Part shown: positions 16,746-25,667 of the stretch, piece by piece
Numbering within the stretch: position 1 is the stretch's first letter
How the letters are laid out: each line of letters begins with the position of its first letter
Assembly: GCA_945877115.1 (NCBI GenBank)
Contig: CAMCQR010000008.1
Span: 1-44,661, forward strand
Direction of reading: 5' to 3'
Length of the DNA stretch: 44,661 bases
Origin: Synechococcus sp. UW140
GTDB taxonomy: Bacteria > Cyanobacteriota > Cyanobacteriia > PCC-6307 > Cyanobiaceae
The notes under the pieces: model-generated
Databases searched by the model: none
What the model was told of the DNA's origin: nothing
What the model saw: only the letters and a program-made list of their open reading frames with translations
Program-made: the position numbers and the translations under genes

Positions 16746-16916
16746 TCAACGGCGGCGACGTCGCTGTTGCGCTTTGCGCTTGTATTTCTCGGTAGGGGTC
16801 TCGTGGTGGCGCAGCCGCTTGAGGTCGGCGAAGATGCCGGCCTTGGAGACCTGGCGCTTGAAGCGGCGTAGGGCCGATTCGATCCCTTCGTTTTCGCCGA
16901 CGGTGACCTGGGTCAT
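16746..16916 (-). CDS. rpsU: 30S ribosomal protein S21
   Basis: A 56-residue protein starting at the ATG at 16916. It begins [20 protein letters not shown], continues [15 protein letters not shown] and [14 protein letters not shown], and ends in an Arg-rich tail. This is the standard S21 layout. S21 joins the 30S platform near the anti-Shine-Dalgarno end of 16S rRNA and helps select start sites. The gene is monocistronic or last in its unit, with an intrinsic terminator 70 bases downstream. The DUF3747 gene lies 51 bases upstream on the same strand. Confidence 0.95.
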   Translation of the reverse strand: MTQVTVGENEGIESALRRFKRQVSKAGIFADLKRLRHHETPTEKYKRKAQQRRRRR

Positions 16917-16967
16917 GAAAGGCTGTGCGAACGCAAACAGCTAGTTAGCCTAGCAAGGGAGGTGTCC

Positions 16968-17573
16968 TTAAGGGAGGGCTGCGGCGCCGCTGCTCGTCGC
17001 CGAGGGCCAGGCGGGGCTGTACAGGTAGACGTGGCCGAGGTTGCGTCCCTTGAACTGGCGGCGCATCAGGCGCCAACCCGGCTCCAGCTCAAACTTGAGG
17101 AAACCGCCGGCGCTGCCGAAGGTGCGGGCCACCATCATCTCGGGCCCCGCTGCCGCCTGGGTCGGCATGGCCATCAGGTAGGTGTCATTGGGACTGCGCA
17201 CCACCGTGAGCCGATAGCTGGAAGATAGGTCGCGATCGGCAACCCGCAGCGAATAGCCATTGGCATCGATGTAGCGGGCGCAAACACCGGTGAAATCAAA
17301 ACTGGCCAGCAGGGGATTCACCGCCGCCGGTCGGCCCTCAGCCACGGCGAAGCAGGGACGGCCGCCCCGCATTTGTTCGTAGATGTTGAGCTGGTAACGG
17401 CTGCCGCTGCCAATCGGCGCTGCCACCACCAGGAAACGGCCCTGGTCCAGCTCCCCAGCCCCAAACAGGGACTGGCTGCGCGAAGGCAAGCCACCGCCAA
17501 GGGACGCGATCAGGAGCAGGGACGCTAGGCCCAGGGCAGGCAAGCGGGCGGGAGTAAGGGCCGAGGGGAGCAT
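16968..17573 (-). CDS. DUF3747-like exported protein
   Basis: A 201-residue protein from the ATG at 17573; another ATG at 17612 would add 13 residues. A signal peptide is visible (ALGLASLLLIASLGGG, about residues 14-29, then a Ser-rich site). The mature part has FLVVAAPIGSGSRYQLNIYEQ, CFAVAEG, FDFTGVCARYIDANGYSLR and a C-terminal LGHVYLYSP, which I recognise as the cyanobacterial DUF3747 family. Two conserved cysteines (in RPCFAV and GVCARY) could form a disulfide outside the cytoplasm. The function is unknown. It follows def and a small membrane protein gene on the same strand and precedes rpsU. Confidence 0.75.
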   Translation of the reverse strand: MLPSALTPARLPALGLASLLLIASLGGGLPSRSQSLFGAGELDQGRFLVVAAPIGSGSRYQLNIYEQMRGGRPCFAVAEGRPAAVNPLLASFDFTGVCARYIDANGYSLRVADRDLSSSYRLTVVRSPNDTYLMAMPTQAAAGPEMMVARTFGSAGGFLKFELEPGWRLMRRQFKGRNLGHVYLYSPAWPSATSSGAAALP

Positions 17574-17650
17574 GGAGGCAAGCGGGGAAAAACGAGTCGG
17601 AAGGGGCCGCATTAGGGGAGCCTGGCCTGGCGGGACCAGGGCCGCAGTGC

Positions 17651-17848
17651 TCAGGCCTGCTGATTGCTGCGGATGGCGAACAACAAAGCCAGGAGACAAC
17701 CGGGGATACTGGCCGCCAAAATGAGGCGCGTTGTAGCCACCCCGAGATCGGGTTCGCCGTAGGCCAGCTCAAATACCGACCCGGTGGCAGCGATGCCGAG
17801 CACACAGGCCAAGGCGAGCAAAACGCCAGCCAGGGGTTTCATCGGCAT
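17651..17848 (-). CDS. Small two-span membrane protein
   Basis: A 65-residue protein (or 63 from the second ATG at 17842). Two hydrophobic segments are visible: LAGVLLALACVLGIAATGSVFEL (about residues 6-28) and LILAASIPGCLLALLFAI (about 42-59), with a short polar loop GEPDLGVATT between. I do not recognise a named family. It begins 9 bases after the def stop, so it is almost certainly co-transcribed with def. The gap to the DUF3747 gene is short too. It is GC-rich like its neighbours, supporting a real gene. Confidence 0.65.
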   Translation of the reverse strand: MPMKPLAGVLLALACVLGIAATGSVFELAYGEPDLGVATTRLILAASIPGCLLALLFAIRSNQQA

Positions 17849-17857
17849 AGCGAAGGA

Positions 17858-18463
17858 TCAGGAAAGCGACTGGACGTGATTGGGTTCAAAACCATGCTGC
17901 AGCAACTCGGTGCTGAGGCTGGCGGTATCGGTGACCCGATCCACGAACAACACACCCTTGAGATGATCCATCTCGTGCTGGATGCACCGAGCCAACAGGC
18001 CATCGGCCTTCAGGCGGCGGGCGCGGCCCATGTCATCGCGGAAACTGACTTCAACCACGGACGGGCGCACCACCTGCAGATAGACCCCAGGGATGCTGAG
18101 ACAACCCTCTTCATAGGTATTACAGGAGGCCCCGGCGGCGGTGATTTCCGGGTTGATCAGAACCAGCGGCGGGGTAGCCGCCTCTTCCAGATCAAGGTCG
18201 ATGACCAATAACTGCTGGTGCACCCCTACCTGGGGAGCCGCCAGGCCAATGCCTCGGGCGGTATACATACTGCGAAGCATGTCCCTGGCCAGCTCGCGCA
18301 CCGCCTCATCCACCTTGCCAATACGGCGCGCTGTCTGGCGAAGCTCCAGTTCCCCCAGGGTGTGGATCCGCCGGGAAGGGGAATCGGAGGGCTCCTTGGG
18401 CACCAGCATGGACGTGTTGCCCTGCTCGGCATGGCGGGCCATCTGGGCGAAGCTGCGCGCCAA
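17858..18463 (-). CDS. def: Peptide deformylase
   Basis: A 201-residue protein with all three family motifs: GIGLAAPQ (residues 71-78), EGCLS with metal ligand Cys121, and HEMDH with His163, Glu164 and His167. It removes the formyl group from nascent proteins using Fe2+ or Zn2+. The start is a TTG at 18463, supported by an AGGTG ribosome site five bases upstream and by the MARSFAQ beginning common in cyanobacterial homologues. The ATG at 18442 is a weaker alternative. It diverges from the S9 peptidase gene with 54 bases between the starts. Confidence 0.95.
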   Translation of the reverse strand: MARSFAQMARHAEQGNTSMLVPKEPSDSPSRRIHTLGELELRQTARRIGKVDEAVRELARDMLRSMYTARGIGLAAPQVGVHQQLLVIDLDLEEAATPPLVLINPEITAAGASCNTYEEGCLSIPGVYLQVVRPSVVEVSFRDDMGRARRLKADGLLARCIQHEMDHLKGVLFVDRVTDTASLSTELLQHGFEPNHVQSLS

Positions 18464-18517
18464 AGAGACACCTAAAACATCGTTGTTGATTCTAGGGTCC
18501 AGAAGTCGGAGGCACTG

Positions 18518-20473
18518 GTGACAGCAAGGGGTAAGGGGGCACCGCTCTCAGCGGCCATGGCCGTGGGGTCCGTTCCGCTGCCAAAGGAACCGCTGCTGGC
18601 CCAGGGGCGCCTGTTCTGGTTGGAGCAGCGTCCCCAGGAGAATGGACGCACCACCTTGATGGGCCGCGGGGCCCAGGGCACGCCCCCCCAGGACCTCACC
18701 CCCGGCCCCTGGAACCTGCGCAGCCGCATGCATGGCTACGGCGGCGGCGCATACACGGTGGACGGGACGATCGCGGTATTCGTGCATGACGCTGATCGCT
18801 GCCTTTGGCGACTGGATCTGGCGGCGGGACTTCAGCCAGGGCAGCAGGTGGTGGCAGTCGCTCCGCCACGCCGGCTGACAGCGCCCTGGGAGCAGGGGTC
18901 AAGGGCCTTCAGCGACGGGCTGATCGAACGGGCCCGGGATCGCTGGATCGGCGTGATGGAGCAAGGGGGAGAGGACTTTTTGGTCGCGGTCCCCCTGGAG
19001 GGCGGCGAACCCCAGACCCTGCATCGCCCCGCTGACTTCTGCGGCTATCCGGTGCTCAGTCCCTCGGGAACCCATCTGGCCTGGGTCGAATGGCAACAGC
19101 CCCACATGGGTTGGGAGCGGAGCCGCCTCTGGCTAGGGCGACTAGATGCCCAGGGTGACCTTGCCGACGTTCGCCCGATCGCCGGTTCTGATGCCAGCTC
19201 AGCCCTGGGGATTTCGGTGTTTCAACCCCTATGGGCGGGCAAGGATCTGGTGGTGGCCAACGACCGCAACGGTTGGTGGAACCTGGAGGTTCTGGGGGAC
19301 GCCGAGCACCTGGCCAGCGGCGCCGATCCCCACTGGCAACCCCTGCTGCCCCTGGAGGCCGAATTCGGGGTGCCCCAGTGGGTCCATGGGCTGCGCACCA
19401 GTGCCTGGGACGGCCAGCAATTGGTCGCCGCGGCCTGCCGCCAGGGCCTGTGGGAAGTGGGCCAGGTGCCCCTGGGGCCCGATGTGTCCCCGGGTCAGGG
19501 CCACGGGCCCGAAGTCCCTGCGGTCTGGCAGCCCCTGACCCTCCCCTTGGATGACGTGGCGGGCCTCTGCGCCGAGAACGGCACCCTGGTGGCCATCGCC
19601 AGCGGTCCCACCGCGACGGCCGGGCTTCTGGAGGTGAACCTCAACGACCGGAGCTGGATCCATACCCCGGCAGCGTCCGTCGTCGGTCCCCGTGGGGACC
19701 AGCAACCGCCGGAAGCGCTCTGGTTTGAGGGAGCTTCCGGCCGGCCCACCCACGCCTGGTTCCACCCACCCGAGGGGGGCCGTCACCCGGGAGCGCCCCT
19801 GCTGGTGAAGGGGCACAGCGGACCCACCGGCATGGCCCGCACCGGGCTTAGTACGGCGATTCAGTTCTGGACCAGTCGGGGTTGGGGCGTTCTGGATGTC
19901 AATTACGGCGGCTCTACGGGCTTCGGCCGCGCCTATCGGCAGCGACTCGATCGTCAGTGGGGCGTGGTGGATGTAGAAGACCTCTTCGCTGCGGCCCAGG
20001 CCGTGCTGGCCCAGGGCTGGGCTGATCCGCAGCGGGTGGCTACAGAAGGGGGCAGTGCCGCGGGCTTCACCGTGCTGTCAGCGCTTTGCCAAACGGACAC
20101 CTTCAAGGCGGGGGCGTGTCGCTACCCCGTCACCGACCTGGCCGATCTGGTGAAGGTTGGCCACCGCTTCGAGGCCCACTACCTCGATGGGCTGGTGGGC
20201 CCCTGGCCCCAAGCGCAGGATCTCTATGCGGCCCGGTCGCCCCTCAACCAGGTGGAGCGGCTCCACACGCCCCTGATTCTTTTTCACGGCCTGCAAGATG
20301 AGGTGGTGCCCGCATCCCAGAGCGAACGACTGGCCCTGGAACTGGCGCGGCGGGGGGTGCCTGTCGAACTGCATCTCTTTGCCGAAGAAGGCCATGGCTT
20401 TCGCGCCAACGCCGTGCAGGTGCAGGTGCTGGAGGCGACGGAGGCCTTCTTCCGCCGCCACCTGAAACTTTGA
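18518..20473 (+). CDS. S9 family prolyl oligopeptidase / acylaminoacyl peptidase-like
   Basis: A 651-residue protein. The first ~390 residues form a beta-propeller with repeated short strands (for example SPSGTHLAWVEW). The last ~250 are an alpha/beta hydrolase. The catalytic residues can be placed: Ser513 in EGGSAAGF, Asp594 in GLQDEVVPA and His626 in EEGHGF. The nucleophile elbow reads GGSAAG in place of the common GGSYGG. It probably cleaves short peptides in the cytoplasm, since no signal peptide is seen. The GTG start at 18518 has a GGAGG site upstream. Its stop overlaps the TTG start of the GltS-like transporter, so the two are coupled. Confidence 0.92.
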   Translation: MTARGKGAPLSAAMAVGSVPLPKEPLLAQGRLFWLEQRPQENGRTTLMGRGAQGTPPQDLTPGPWNLRSRMHGYGGGAYTVDGTIAVFVHDADRCLWRLDLAAGLQPGQQVVAVAPPRRLTAPWEQGSRAFSDGLIERARDRWIGVMEQGGEDFLVAVPLEGGEPQTLHRPADFCGYPVLSPSGTHLAWVEWQQPHMGWERSRLWLGRLDAQGDLADVRPIAGSDASSALGISVFQPLWAGKDLVVANDRNGWWNLEVLGDAEHLASGADPHWQPLLPLEAEFGVPQWVHGLRTSAWDGQQLVAAACRQGLWEVGQVPLGPDVSPGQGHGPEVPAVWQPLTLPLDDVAGLCAENGTLVAIASGPTATAGLLEVNLNDRSWIHTPAASVVGPRGDQQPPEALWFEGASGRPTHAWFHPPEGGRHPGAPLLVKGHSGPTGMARTGLSTAIQFWTSRGWGVLDVNYGGSTGFGRAYRQRLDRQWGVVDVEDLFAAAQAVLAQGWADPQRVATEGGSAAGFTVLSALCQTDTFKAGACRYPVTDLADLVKVGHRFEAHYLDGLVGPWPQAQDLYAARSPLNQVERLHTPLILFHGLQDEVVPASQSERLALELARRGVPVELHLFAEEGHGFRANAVQVQVLEATEAFFRRHLKL

Positions 20474-21927
20474 TATCCCTCCTGGAACGGCCCGAAACCG
20501 GCCCGGTCCTCGCGGGCCTGACATGGCAGCTGTTGCCCCTGGCACTGCTGGCCGCCCTGCTGGTGGTGGGCCGCTGGATCGGCAAGGCCATCCAGATGAA
20601 GCGCCTGGGCCTGCCCGAGTCCCTGTTGGCCGGGGGCCTCGGGCTGCTCCTGGCCCCGGGCGGCCCCCTGCCGCTGCTGCCGCCGGCGGTGGTCTCCTTC
20701 TGGGCCGATCTACCCCTGGCCCTGTTGACCCTTGTCTTCGGCTCTTTGCTGGTGGCCAAACCCCTGCCCAAGTTCGGGTCCCTCTGGCGACCGCTGCGGG
20801 CCCAGATCCTGCTGGCCCTGATCATGGCCTTCGGCCAGTTCCTGGTGGGGGCGCTGGTGGTGGGGCTGGTGCTGCAACCGTGGCTGGGGGTGAGTCCGGT
20901 GATGGCCTGTCTGATCGAGGTGGCCTTCGAAGGGGGCCATGGCTCGGCGGCAGCCATGGGGCCCACCTATGAGCGTCTCGGGCTGGAGGGGGGCCAGGAC
21001 CTGGGCCTGGCCATGGCGACGGTGGGTCTTTTGACAGCCAGCCTGGTGGGAGGGCTCCTGGTGGTGTGGGGTCGCGGGCGCGGCTGGCTGGCGACCCCAT
21101 CCCCTGGTGAAGCCCAGCAGGTGGAAACACTGACGGTGCTGGGCGCCCTGGACAACCCGGGCGCAAGTCCTGACAAAAGCGCGCCCGCTCCTGATAGCGC
21201 ACCCGCCTCCCCGGCACCCGCCTTGGCCGCCGAGCCTGGGCCCCAGGCGGCCGTCGCCCGCTGGCTGGTCAATCTGGGCCTGGCGGGGGTGGCCGTGGCC
21301 CTGGGCTGGGGGGCCCAGCTACTGCTTGGACTGGCGGCCAATCGCCTGGGGGGAGGCGTGGCCGTTGTGGTGAGCGTCCTGCCGGTGTTTCCTCTGGCCC
21401 TGCTCGCTTCCCTGCTGGTGCGCTGGGTGCTCGAACGGTGGAACCTGACGGCCTGGGCCTCGGCACCGGTGCAACAACGCGTCGGCACCTTGGCGGCCGA
21501 TCTGCTGATCGTGGCCGCCACCGCATCCCTGGACCTGGGCCTCCTGGCCCGGGGCTGGCAGCCGCTGCTGGCCCTGTCAATAGCGGGGCTGGCCTGGAAT
21601 CTGGGGGTGGTGGTCCTGTTGGCGCACCGCCTGATGCCGACGCCCTGGTTTGAACGCAGCCTGGTGGAATTTGGCCAGGCGACCGGGGTGCTGGCCAGTG
21701 GCCTGCTGCTGTTGCAGATGGCCGAAGCGGAGGGCCGAACCGAGGTGCTGACGCCGTTTTCGATCAAACAATTGCTACTGCAGCCCCTGCTGGCGGGCGG
21801 CCTGATCACAGTGGCGGCACCCCTGGCGGTGGACAGCTGGGGACTGCCGGTCTGGGGGGGCCTTTGCTTAGCGGTAGTGGTTGGGGCCGGGGGCCTGGGA
21901 TTATGGCTGGCCAGGTCCGAAACCTGA
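20470..21927 (+). CDS. GltS-like sodium/glutamate symporter family protein
   Basis: A 485-residue polytopic membrane protein with about ten hydrophobic segments and a polar Pro/Ala-rich loop near residues 215-255 that divides two halves. FEGGHGSAAAMG, followed by GLAMATVGLL, is the conserved pore-loop signature of the ESS/GltS family; the second half repeats the fold. It likely imports an acidic amino acid with sodium. The start is a TTG that overlaps the peptidase stop (TTGA), which suggests peptide breakdown coupled to amino-acid transport, an inference. It is longer than E. coli GltS (about 400 residues), mainly through the central loop. Confidence 0.82.
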   Translation: MISLLERPETGPVLAGLTWQLLPLALLAALLVVGRWIGKAIQMKRLGLPESLLAGGLGLLLAPGGPLPLLPPAVVSFWADLPLALLTLVFGSLLVAKPLPKFGSLWRPLRAQILLALIMAFGQFLVGALVVGLVLQPWLGVSPVMACLIEVAFEGGHGSAAAMGPTYERLGLEGGQDLGLAMATVGLLTASLVGGLLVVWGRGRGWLATPSPGEAQQVETLTVLGALDNPGASPDKSAPAPDSAPASPAPALAAEPGPQAAVARWLVNLGLAGVAVALGWGAQLLLGLAANRLGGGVAVVVSVLPVFPLALLASLLVRWVLERWNLTAWASAPVQQRVGTLAADLLIVAATASLDLGLLARGWQPLLALSIAGLAWNLGVVVLLAHRLMPTPWFERSLVEFGQATGVLASGLLLLQMAEAEGRTEVLTPFSIKQLLLQPLLAGGLITVAAPLAVDSWGLPVWGGLCLAVVVGAGGLGLWLARSET

Positions 21928-21940
21928 GGCCAGGGACCCC

Positions 21941-24100
21941 TTAGCGCACCATGGCGGGCACATTGCCGCCATCGACCGTAAGCACGGCGCCGGTGGTGCG
22001 TTCCATGCGGGCCAGGGCGACAAAGGCAGCGGCCACATCGGCAGCCCGCACCTCGGCACCGAGCAAGTTGCCGCCCATATAGGCGGCCTCGCTGATGCCA
22101 CGGGCGGCGGCCCGATCCCTAATCATGGCGTCATCCAGGAGGCCAGAGCGGATGCGATCGGCATTAATAGCGTTAACGCGCACACCGGCATCGCCGCCCT
22201 CAAGGGCGTATTGGCGCATGAGGGCAAGCAGGGCGGCCTTGCTGGTGCCATAGGCGCCGAAGTTGGCACCGGGGTTGAGGGCCTGCTTACTGACGTTGAA
22301 GAGCAGCTGGCCGCCCAGCCGGCCGCTGGGCGCGGTTTGGCCGTTGGTAACACCAGAAGACCGGTCCTGGGCTCGGAACACAGCCATCGCCGCCTGGGCG
22401 ACGGACTGGTGGGAGAAGAAATTGAGCTCGAAGCTGGTGCGCAGCACCGCGTCGGGCAGATCGGCCATGGCGCCGGTCCAGGCGGCGCCGGCATTGCTGA
22501 CGATGATGTCAACGCCACCGAAATGGGCACAGCAACGATCGAAGGCGACACGCACCGCAGCGGAGTCGGTGACATCGCAGCGCAAGGCCAGGGCGCGCGG
22601 GCCGCAGGCGGCGGCCACGGCGGCGGCCCGCTCGCCATCGAGGTCGATCACGGCCAGGTCGGCGCCGGCGGCAGCAAAGGCCCGAGCCGTGGCTTCGCCG
22701 ATGGCCCCACCACCGCCGGTGACCAGCACCACCTGACGGGCCAGGGGTTTCTCGGCGGCCTTACCGAGCTTGGCCTGCTCCAGGCTCCAGTACTCCATAT
22801 CAAACGTGTCGTCCTCATTGACGGGCTGGAAGCGGCCGATGCTCTCGGCCGCCAGCAGGGTGGTGGCCCAAGCTTCAGCGATGTCGGCGGTGACCGCGGC
22901 ATCGGCGGCGGAGCGGCCCACACCGATCAGGCCATGGCCAGGCAGGGCCAGCAGGCGCGGCAGGGGATCAAGGGGGGTTTTGCCGCCGCCGACGCGCTGG
23001 TTCTGGCGGGTGAAATAGGCCCTGTAGTTGGCCAGATAAGTTGCCAGTGCAGCCTCCACCTGGGTTCCCCAAGCGACCAGGGCCCCGGGATCAACGGCGG
23101 CCCGGTCGGCAGCGGCGGGGGGAGGGGGCAGCACCAGAGGCCAGGCCTTGGTGCGGATGACATGGTCCGGGGTGGCCACGCCCCGACTGGCCCAGTCCGG
23201 CAAACGGGCGTCATCCACGACGGAGCGGGTTAGGGGGGTGTCGCGCAGCGCCAAAATCCAATGGGCGGGACAACCAACGATGACGGCGGCCCGGCCCAGG
23301 GCCCCCCGCAGAATTGGCAGCAACGCCGCCGCAGGCGCCTGGGGCTCCGGCAGGACCACCGGCTGGAGCGTGTGCTGACCCTGGCCAAGACGTTCTTCGG
23401 CCCTCCGCACCAGCTCGATCATGCGGCTATAGCTCTGCTCGGCGGTGGCACCAAACGAAAAAAGACCGTGCTGCAGCAGCACCATGCCCTCCAGCTCAGG
23501 GCCCCCCTGGGCGAGGCGCTGGGCCTCGGCGGCTTCCCAGGCAGCGGCGCAGGCCTTGGCAAGGGCAAAACCAGGCATCACGTAGGGCACCAGGGCGACC
23601 CGCTCGCCAAACACCTCACGGCACACCTGGGCCGCATCGCTCTGGTCGGCGAGGGCCAGCAGGGCGGTGGAGTGGGTGTGATCGACAAAGGTATGGGGCA
23701 GGAAGGCATGCAACAGGGCCTCCACCGAGGGGTTAGGGGCTGCCGGATCGATCAGGTTCTGGCGTTGGGCAGCCACCATCGCCTCATCACTGAGAGCATC
23801 AAGGGCCCGCAGGGCGCGCAGGGGTTCAAGACGAACCGCCGGATGCCCCTGGGGCTCAATGGTGCCCAGGTCCCAGCCACTGCCCTTGACGCAGAGCACG
23901 GAGATCGGCTCGCCGAGCAGGCCCACAACGGTTGTCTTAACGGAAGTATTGCCACCGCCATGGAGCACCAGCTGGGGATCCGCCCCGAGCAGACGGGCGC
24001 TGTAGGTACGCAGGGCCAGATCGACACCCACTCCCTGGGCCCCATAGCTGGCGATCGCCTCCTGGGCGTCGCTATCCGACCAGCGGTTTTGGACGGGCAT
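21941..24100 (-). CDS. Bifunctional class II aldolase / short-chain dehydrogenase
   Basis: A 719-residue fusion. The N-terminal ~400 residues are a class II aldolase domain: LVLHGGGNTSVK, FVDHTHSTAL (metal His pair) and LLQHGLFSFG (third His). From about residue 455 comes a short-chain dehydrogenase: VLVTGGGGAIGEATARAF, then NAGAAW, and the Tyr-x-x-x-Lys in AYGTSKAAL. This matches the RhaD-type rhamnulose-1-phosphate aldolase / lactaldehyde dehydrogenase fusion. A role in deoxysugar catabolism is suggested but the substrate is unproven. The frame is open to 24652, but the ATG at 24100 begins the recognisable protein. It converges on the GltS-like gene with 13 bases between stops. Confidence 0.88.
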   Translation of the reverse strand: MPVQNRWSDSDAQEAIASYGAQGVGVDLALRTYSARLLGADPQLVLHGGGNTSVKTTVVGLLGEPISVLCVKGSGWDLGTIEPQGHPAVRLEPLRALRALDALSDEAMVAAQRQNLIDPAAPNPSVEALLHAFLPHTFVDHTHSTALLALADQSDAAQVCREVFGERVALVPYVMPGFALAKACAAAWEAAEAQRLAQGGPELEGMVLLQHGLFSFGATAEQSYSRMIELVRRAEERLGQGQHTLQPVVLPEPQAPAAALLPILRGALGRAAVIVGCPAHWILALRDTPLTRSVVDDARLPDWASRGVATPDHVIRTKAWPLVLPPPPAAADRAAVDPGALVAWGTQVEAALATYLANYRAYFTRQNQRVGGGKTPLDPLPRLLALPGHGLIGVGRSAADAAVTADIAEAWATTLLAAESIGRFQPVNEDDTFDMEYWSLEQAKLGKAAEKPLARQVVLVTGGGGAIGEATARAFAAAGADLAVIDLDGERAAAVAAACGPRALALRCDVTDSAAVRVAFDRCCAHFGGVDIIVSNAGAAWTGAMADLPDAVLRTSFELNFFSHQSVAQAAMAVFRAQDRSSGVTNGQTAPSGRLGGQLLFNVSKQALNPGANFGAYGTSKAALLALMRQYALEGGDAGVRVNAINADRIRSGLLDDAMIRDRAAARGISEAAYMGGNLLGAEVRAADVAAAFVALARMERTTGAVLTVDGGNVPAMVR

Positions 24101-24392
24101 GGTGGGGAAGCTGCTGGTGCAAGAGGCTAGGGGGCAGGGGGGCTGGCATCTCCCTGGGCCACCACCCACCGCAAGGGCTCGATTAGCGTTGATTGGGGCT
24201 CTTACAGTTCGCTGAGGTGGCACAGGGCCTATGCATTTGGCTACTGCAGGGTGCATGGGCCAACCGAGCAGGCGCAGGGTCGGCAAGCCAACGCAAAAAA
24301 CAGGGTTTAGGAAAGGAAGAAGTCTGTTTAATCTGAGAGCGGAGTCCTTATCTCCTACCGGCCAAAAGTCCCCAGATTCTTCACACCGTTCC

Positions 24393-25292
24393 ATGGCGCT
24401 GCGCACGCTGCTATTTCTGCTCACCAACCTGGCGGTGATGCTCACGATCTCGTTGATCTTGAGTGTGCTCACCGGCATTGGCTTACTCCCTCCGGATCTG
24501 CCCTTATTGCCGCTGCTGATCGGTTCATTTTTCTGGGGCGTGGTGGGGGCTTGGATCTCCCTGCAGTTTTCCGCCGAATCGGCCAAGCGGATGATGGGCA
24601 TCCAGCTGGTCGGCCAAGGCGGAGGCTCCACCGAACGCTGGCTCAACGACACGGTGGCGGGGCTGGCCCAGCGGGCCGGCGTGCCGATGCCCGAGGTGGG
24701 TATCTATGAATCTCCCGAGTGGAACGCCTTCGCCACCGGCCCCTCACCCGGTCGGGCGTTGGTGGCGGTGTCCACCGGCATCCTGCAGGGCATGCCCCAG
24801 CCAGAACTGGAAGCGGTGTTGGCCCATGAAATGACCCATGTCAGCAATGGTGACATGGTGACGATGACCCTGCTGCAGGGGGTGATCAACGCCTTCGTGA
24901 TGTTCCTGTCGCGGGCGGTGGTCTATCTGCTGCCCAATCGCTCTGACCAGGACGGGCGTCAATACGGACCACCCCCAACGATGCTGCTGGTGTGGCCGCT
25001 GGAACTTCTATTGGGAGTGTTGGGTTCCCTGGTGACGGCTTGGTTCTCCAGACACCGGGAATACCGGGCCGATGCCGGAGCCGCCCGCCTGACGGACTCC
25101 GAAACAATGGCCAGTGCCCTGGCCCGGCTCGGCAACATGGAAAATCTTCAAGATCCCCGCGACGAACCCGCCCTGGCGACCCTGAAAATCAACGAGCCGC
25201 CAGGGTTCCTGAGGCTGTTCGCCAGCCACCCACCGATCGAAAACCGTATCCGGGCCCTGCGCCAGATCACCCCCAAATCAACCTTTTTCTGA
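24393..25292 (+). CDS. htpX: Zinc metalloprotease HtpX
   Basis: A 299-residue M48 family membrane protease. Two N-terminal membrane segments (LLFLLTNLAVMLTISLIL and LPLLPLLIGSFFWGVVGAWI) are followed by the catalytic AHEMTHVSNGD (HExxH) and a third and fourth hydrophobic part. The downstream EYRADAGAARL supplies the third metal ligand Glu. HtpX degrades damaged membrane proteins under stress. The ATG at 24393 is chosen because the open frame upstream is polar and looks non-coding. The gap of 292 bases to the divergent aldolase gene must hold promoters, and I recognise no site in it. A short open frame begins within its stop codon. Confidence 0.95.
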   Translation: MALRTLLFLLTNLAVMLTISLILSVLTGIGLLPPDLPLLPLLIGSFFWGVVGAWISLQFSAESAKRMMGIQLVGQGGGSTERWLNDTVAGLAQRAGVPMPEVGIYESPEWNAFATGPSPGRALVAVSTGILQGMPQPELEAVLAHEMTHVSNGDMVTMTLLQGVINAFVMFLSRAVVYLLPNRSDQDGRQYGPPPTMLLVWPLELLLGVLGSLVTAWFSRHREYRADAGAARLTDSETMASALARLGNMENLQDPRDEPALATLKINEPPGFLRLFASHPPIENRIRALRQITPKSTFF

Positions 25293-25654
25293 TGCCCATC
25301 CCCCCTCCCCTCTACTGCCCCATCTTTTGGGCTCTGGTGGCGGGGGGGGGGGCTGGAAGGATTGTTCTTACAACGATGTCGTCATCAGCCTGCATCGATC
25401 AACAACGGCCCCAAGGGCTGCAGATCGACTGGAAAGATGGGCTTTACATGGTGTATTCGGAAACCGCCGCCCTCAGACCGGACGATCCACCCCTGTTACG
25501 AGACAACCTGGGTGGCCTCTGGGGCCGAGAACTGTTGTTGCAAGGAAATAGCCTTTCTGGTCAAACAACGCAATGGCAACCGCATTCTAATTCCCCTGCG
25601 CCACCCCATGCAGGGAGAAGTGGGGCACTGCCGCTATTAAGCGCTAACAGCTAG
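25292..25654 (+). CDS. Possible 120-aa protein with G11 tract (doubtful)
   Basis: The ATG overlaps the htpX stop (TGATG) and the frame stays open for 120 codons. A run of 11 G's lies at 25342-25352, early in the frame, so slippage would switch the reading frame. The later part is soluble-looking (QIDWKDGLYMVYSETAALRP). GC at third positions is clearly lower than in neighbouring genes, and a second frame (25362-25640) also reads like a protein near its end. A decayed or frameshifted gene is therefore as likely as an intact one. I recognise no family. Confidence 0.25.
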   Translation: MPIPPPLYCPIFWALVAGGGAGRIVLTTMSSSACIDQQRPQGLQIDWKDGLYMVYSETAALRPDDPPLLRDNLGGLWGRELLLQGNSLSGQTTQWQPHSNSPAPPHAGRSGALPLLSANS

Positions 25655-25667
25655 TGATTTTAGTTGG

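Noticed and set aside
24101-24652. N-terminal extension of the aldolase/dehydrogenase frame
   Set aside because: It runs antisense through the htpX promoter and start, and the recognisable aldolase sequence begins at the ATG at 24100.
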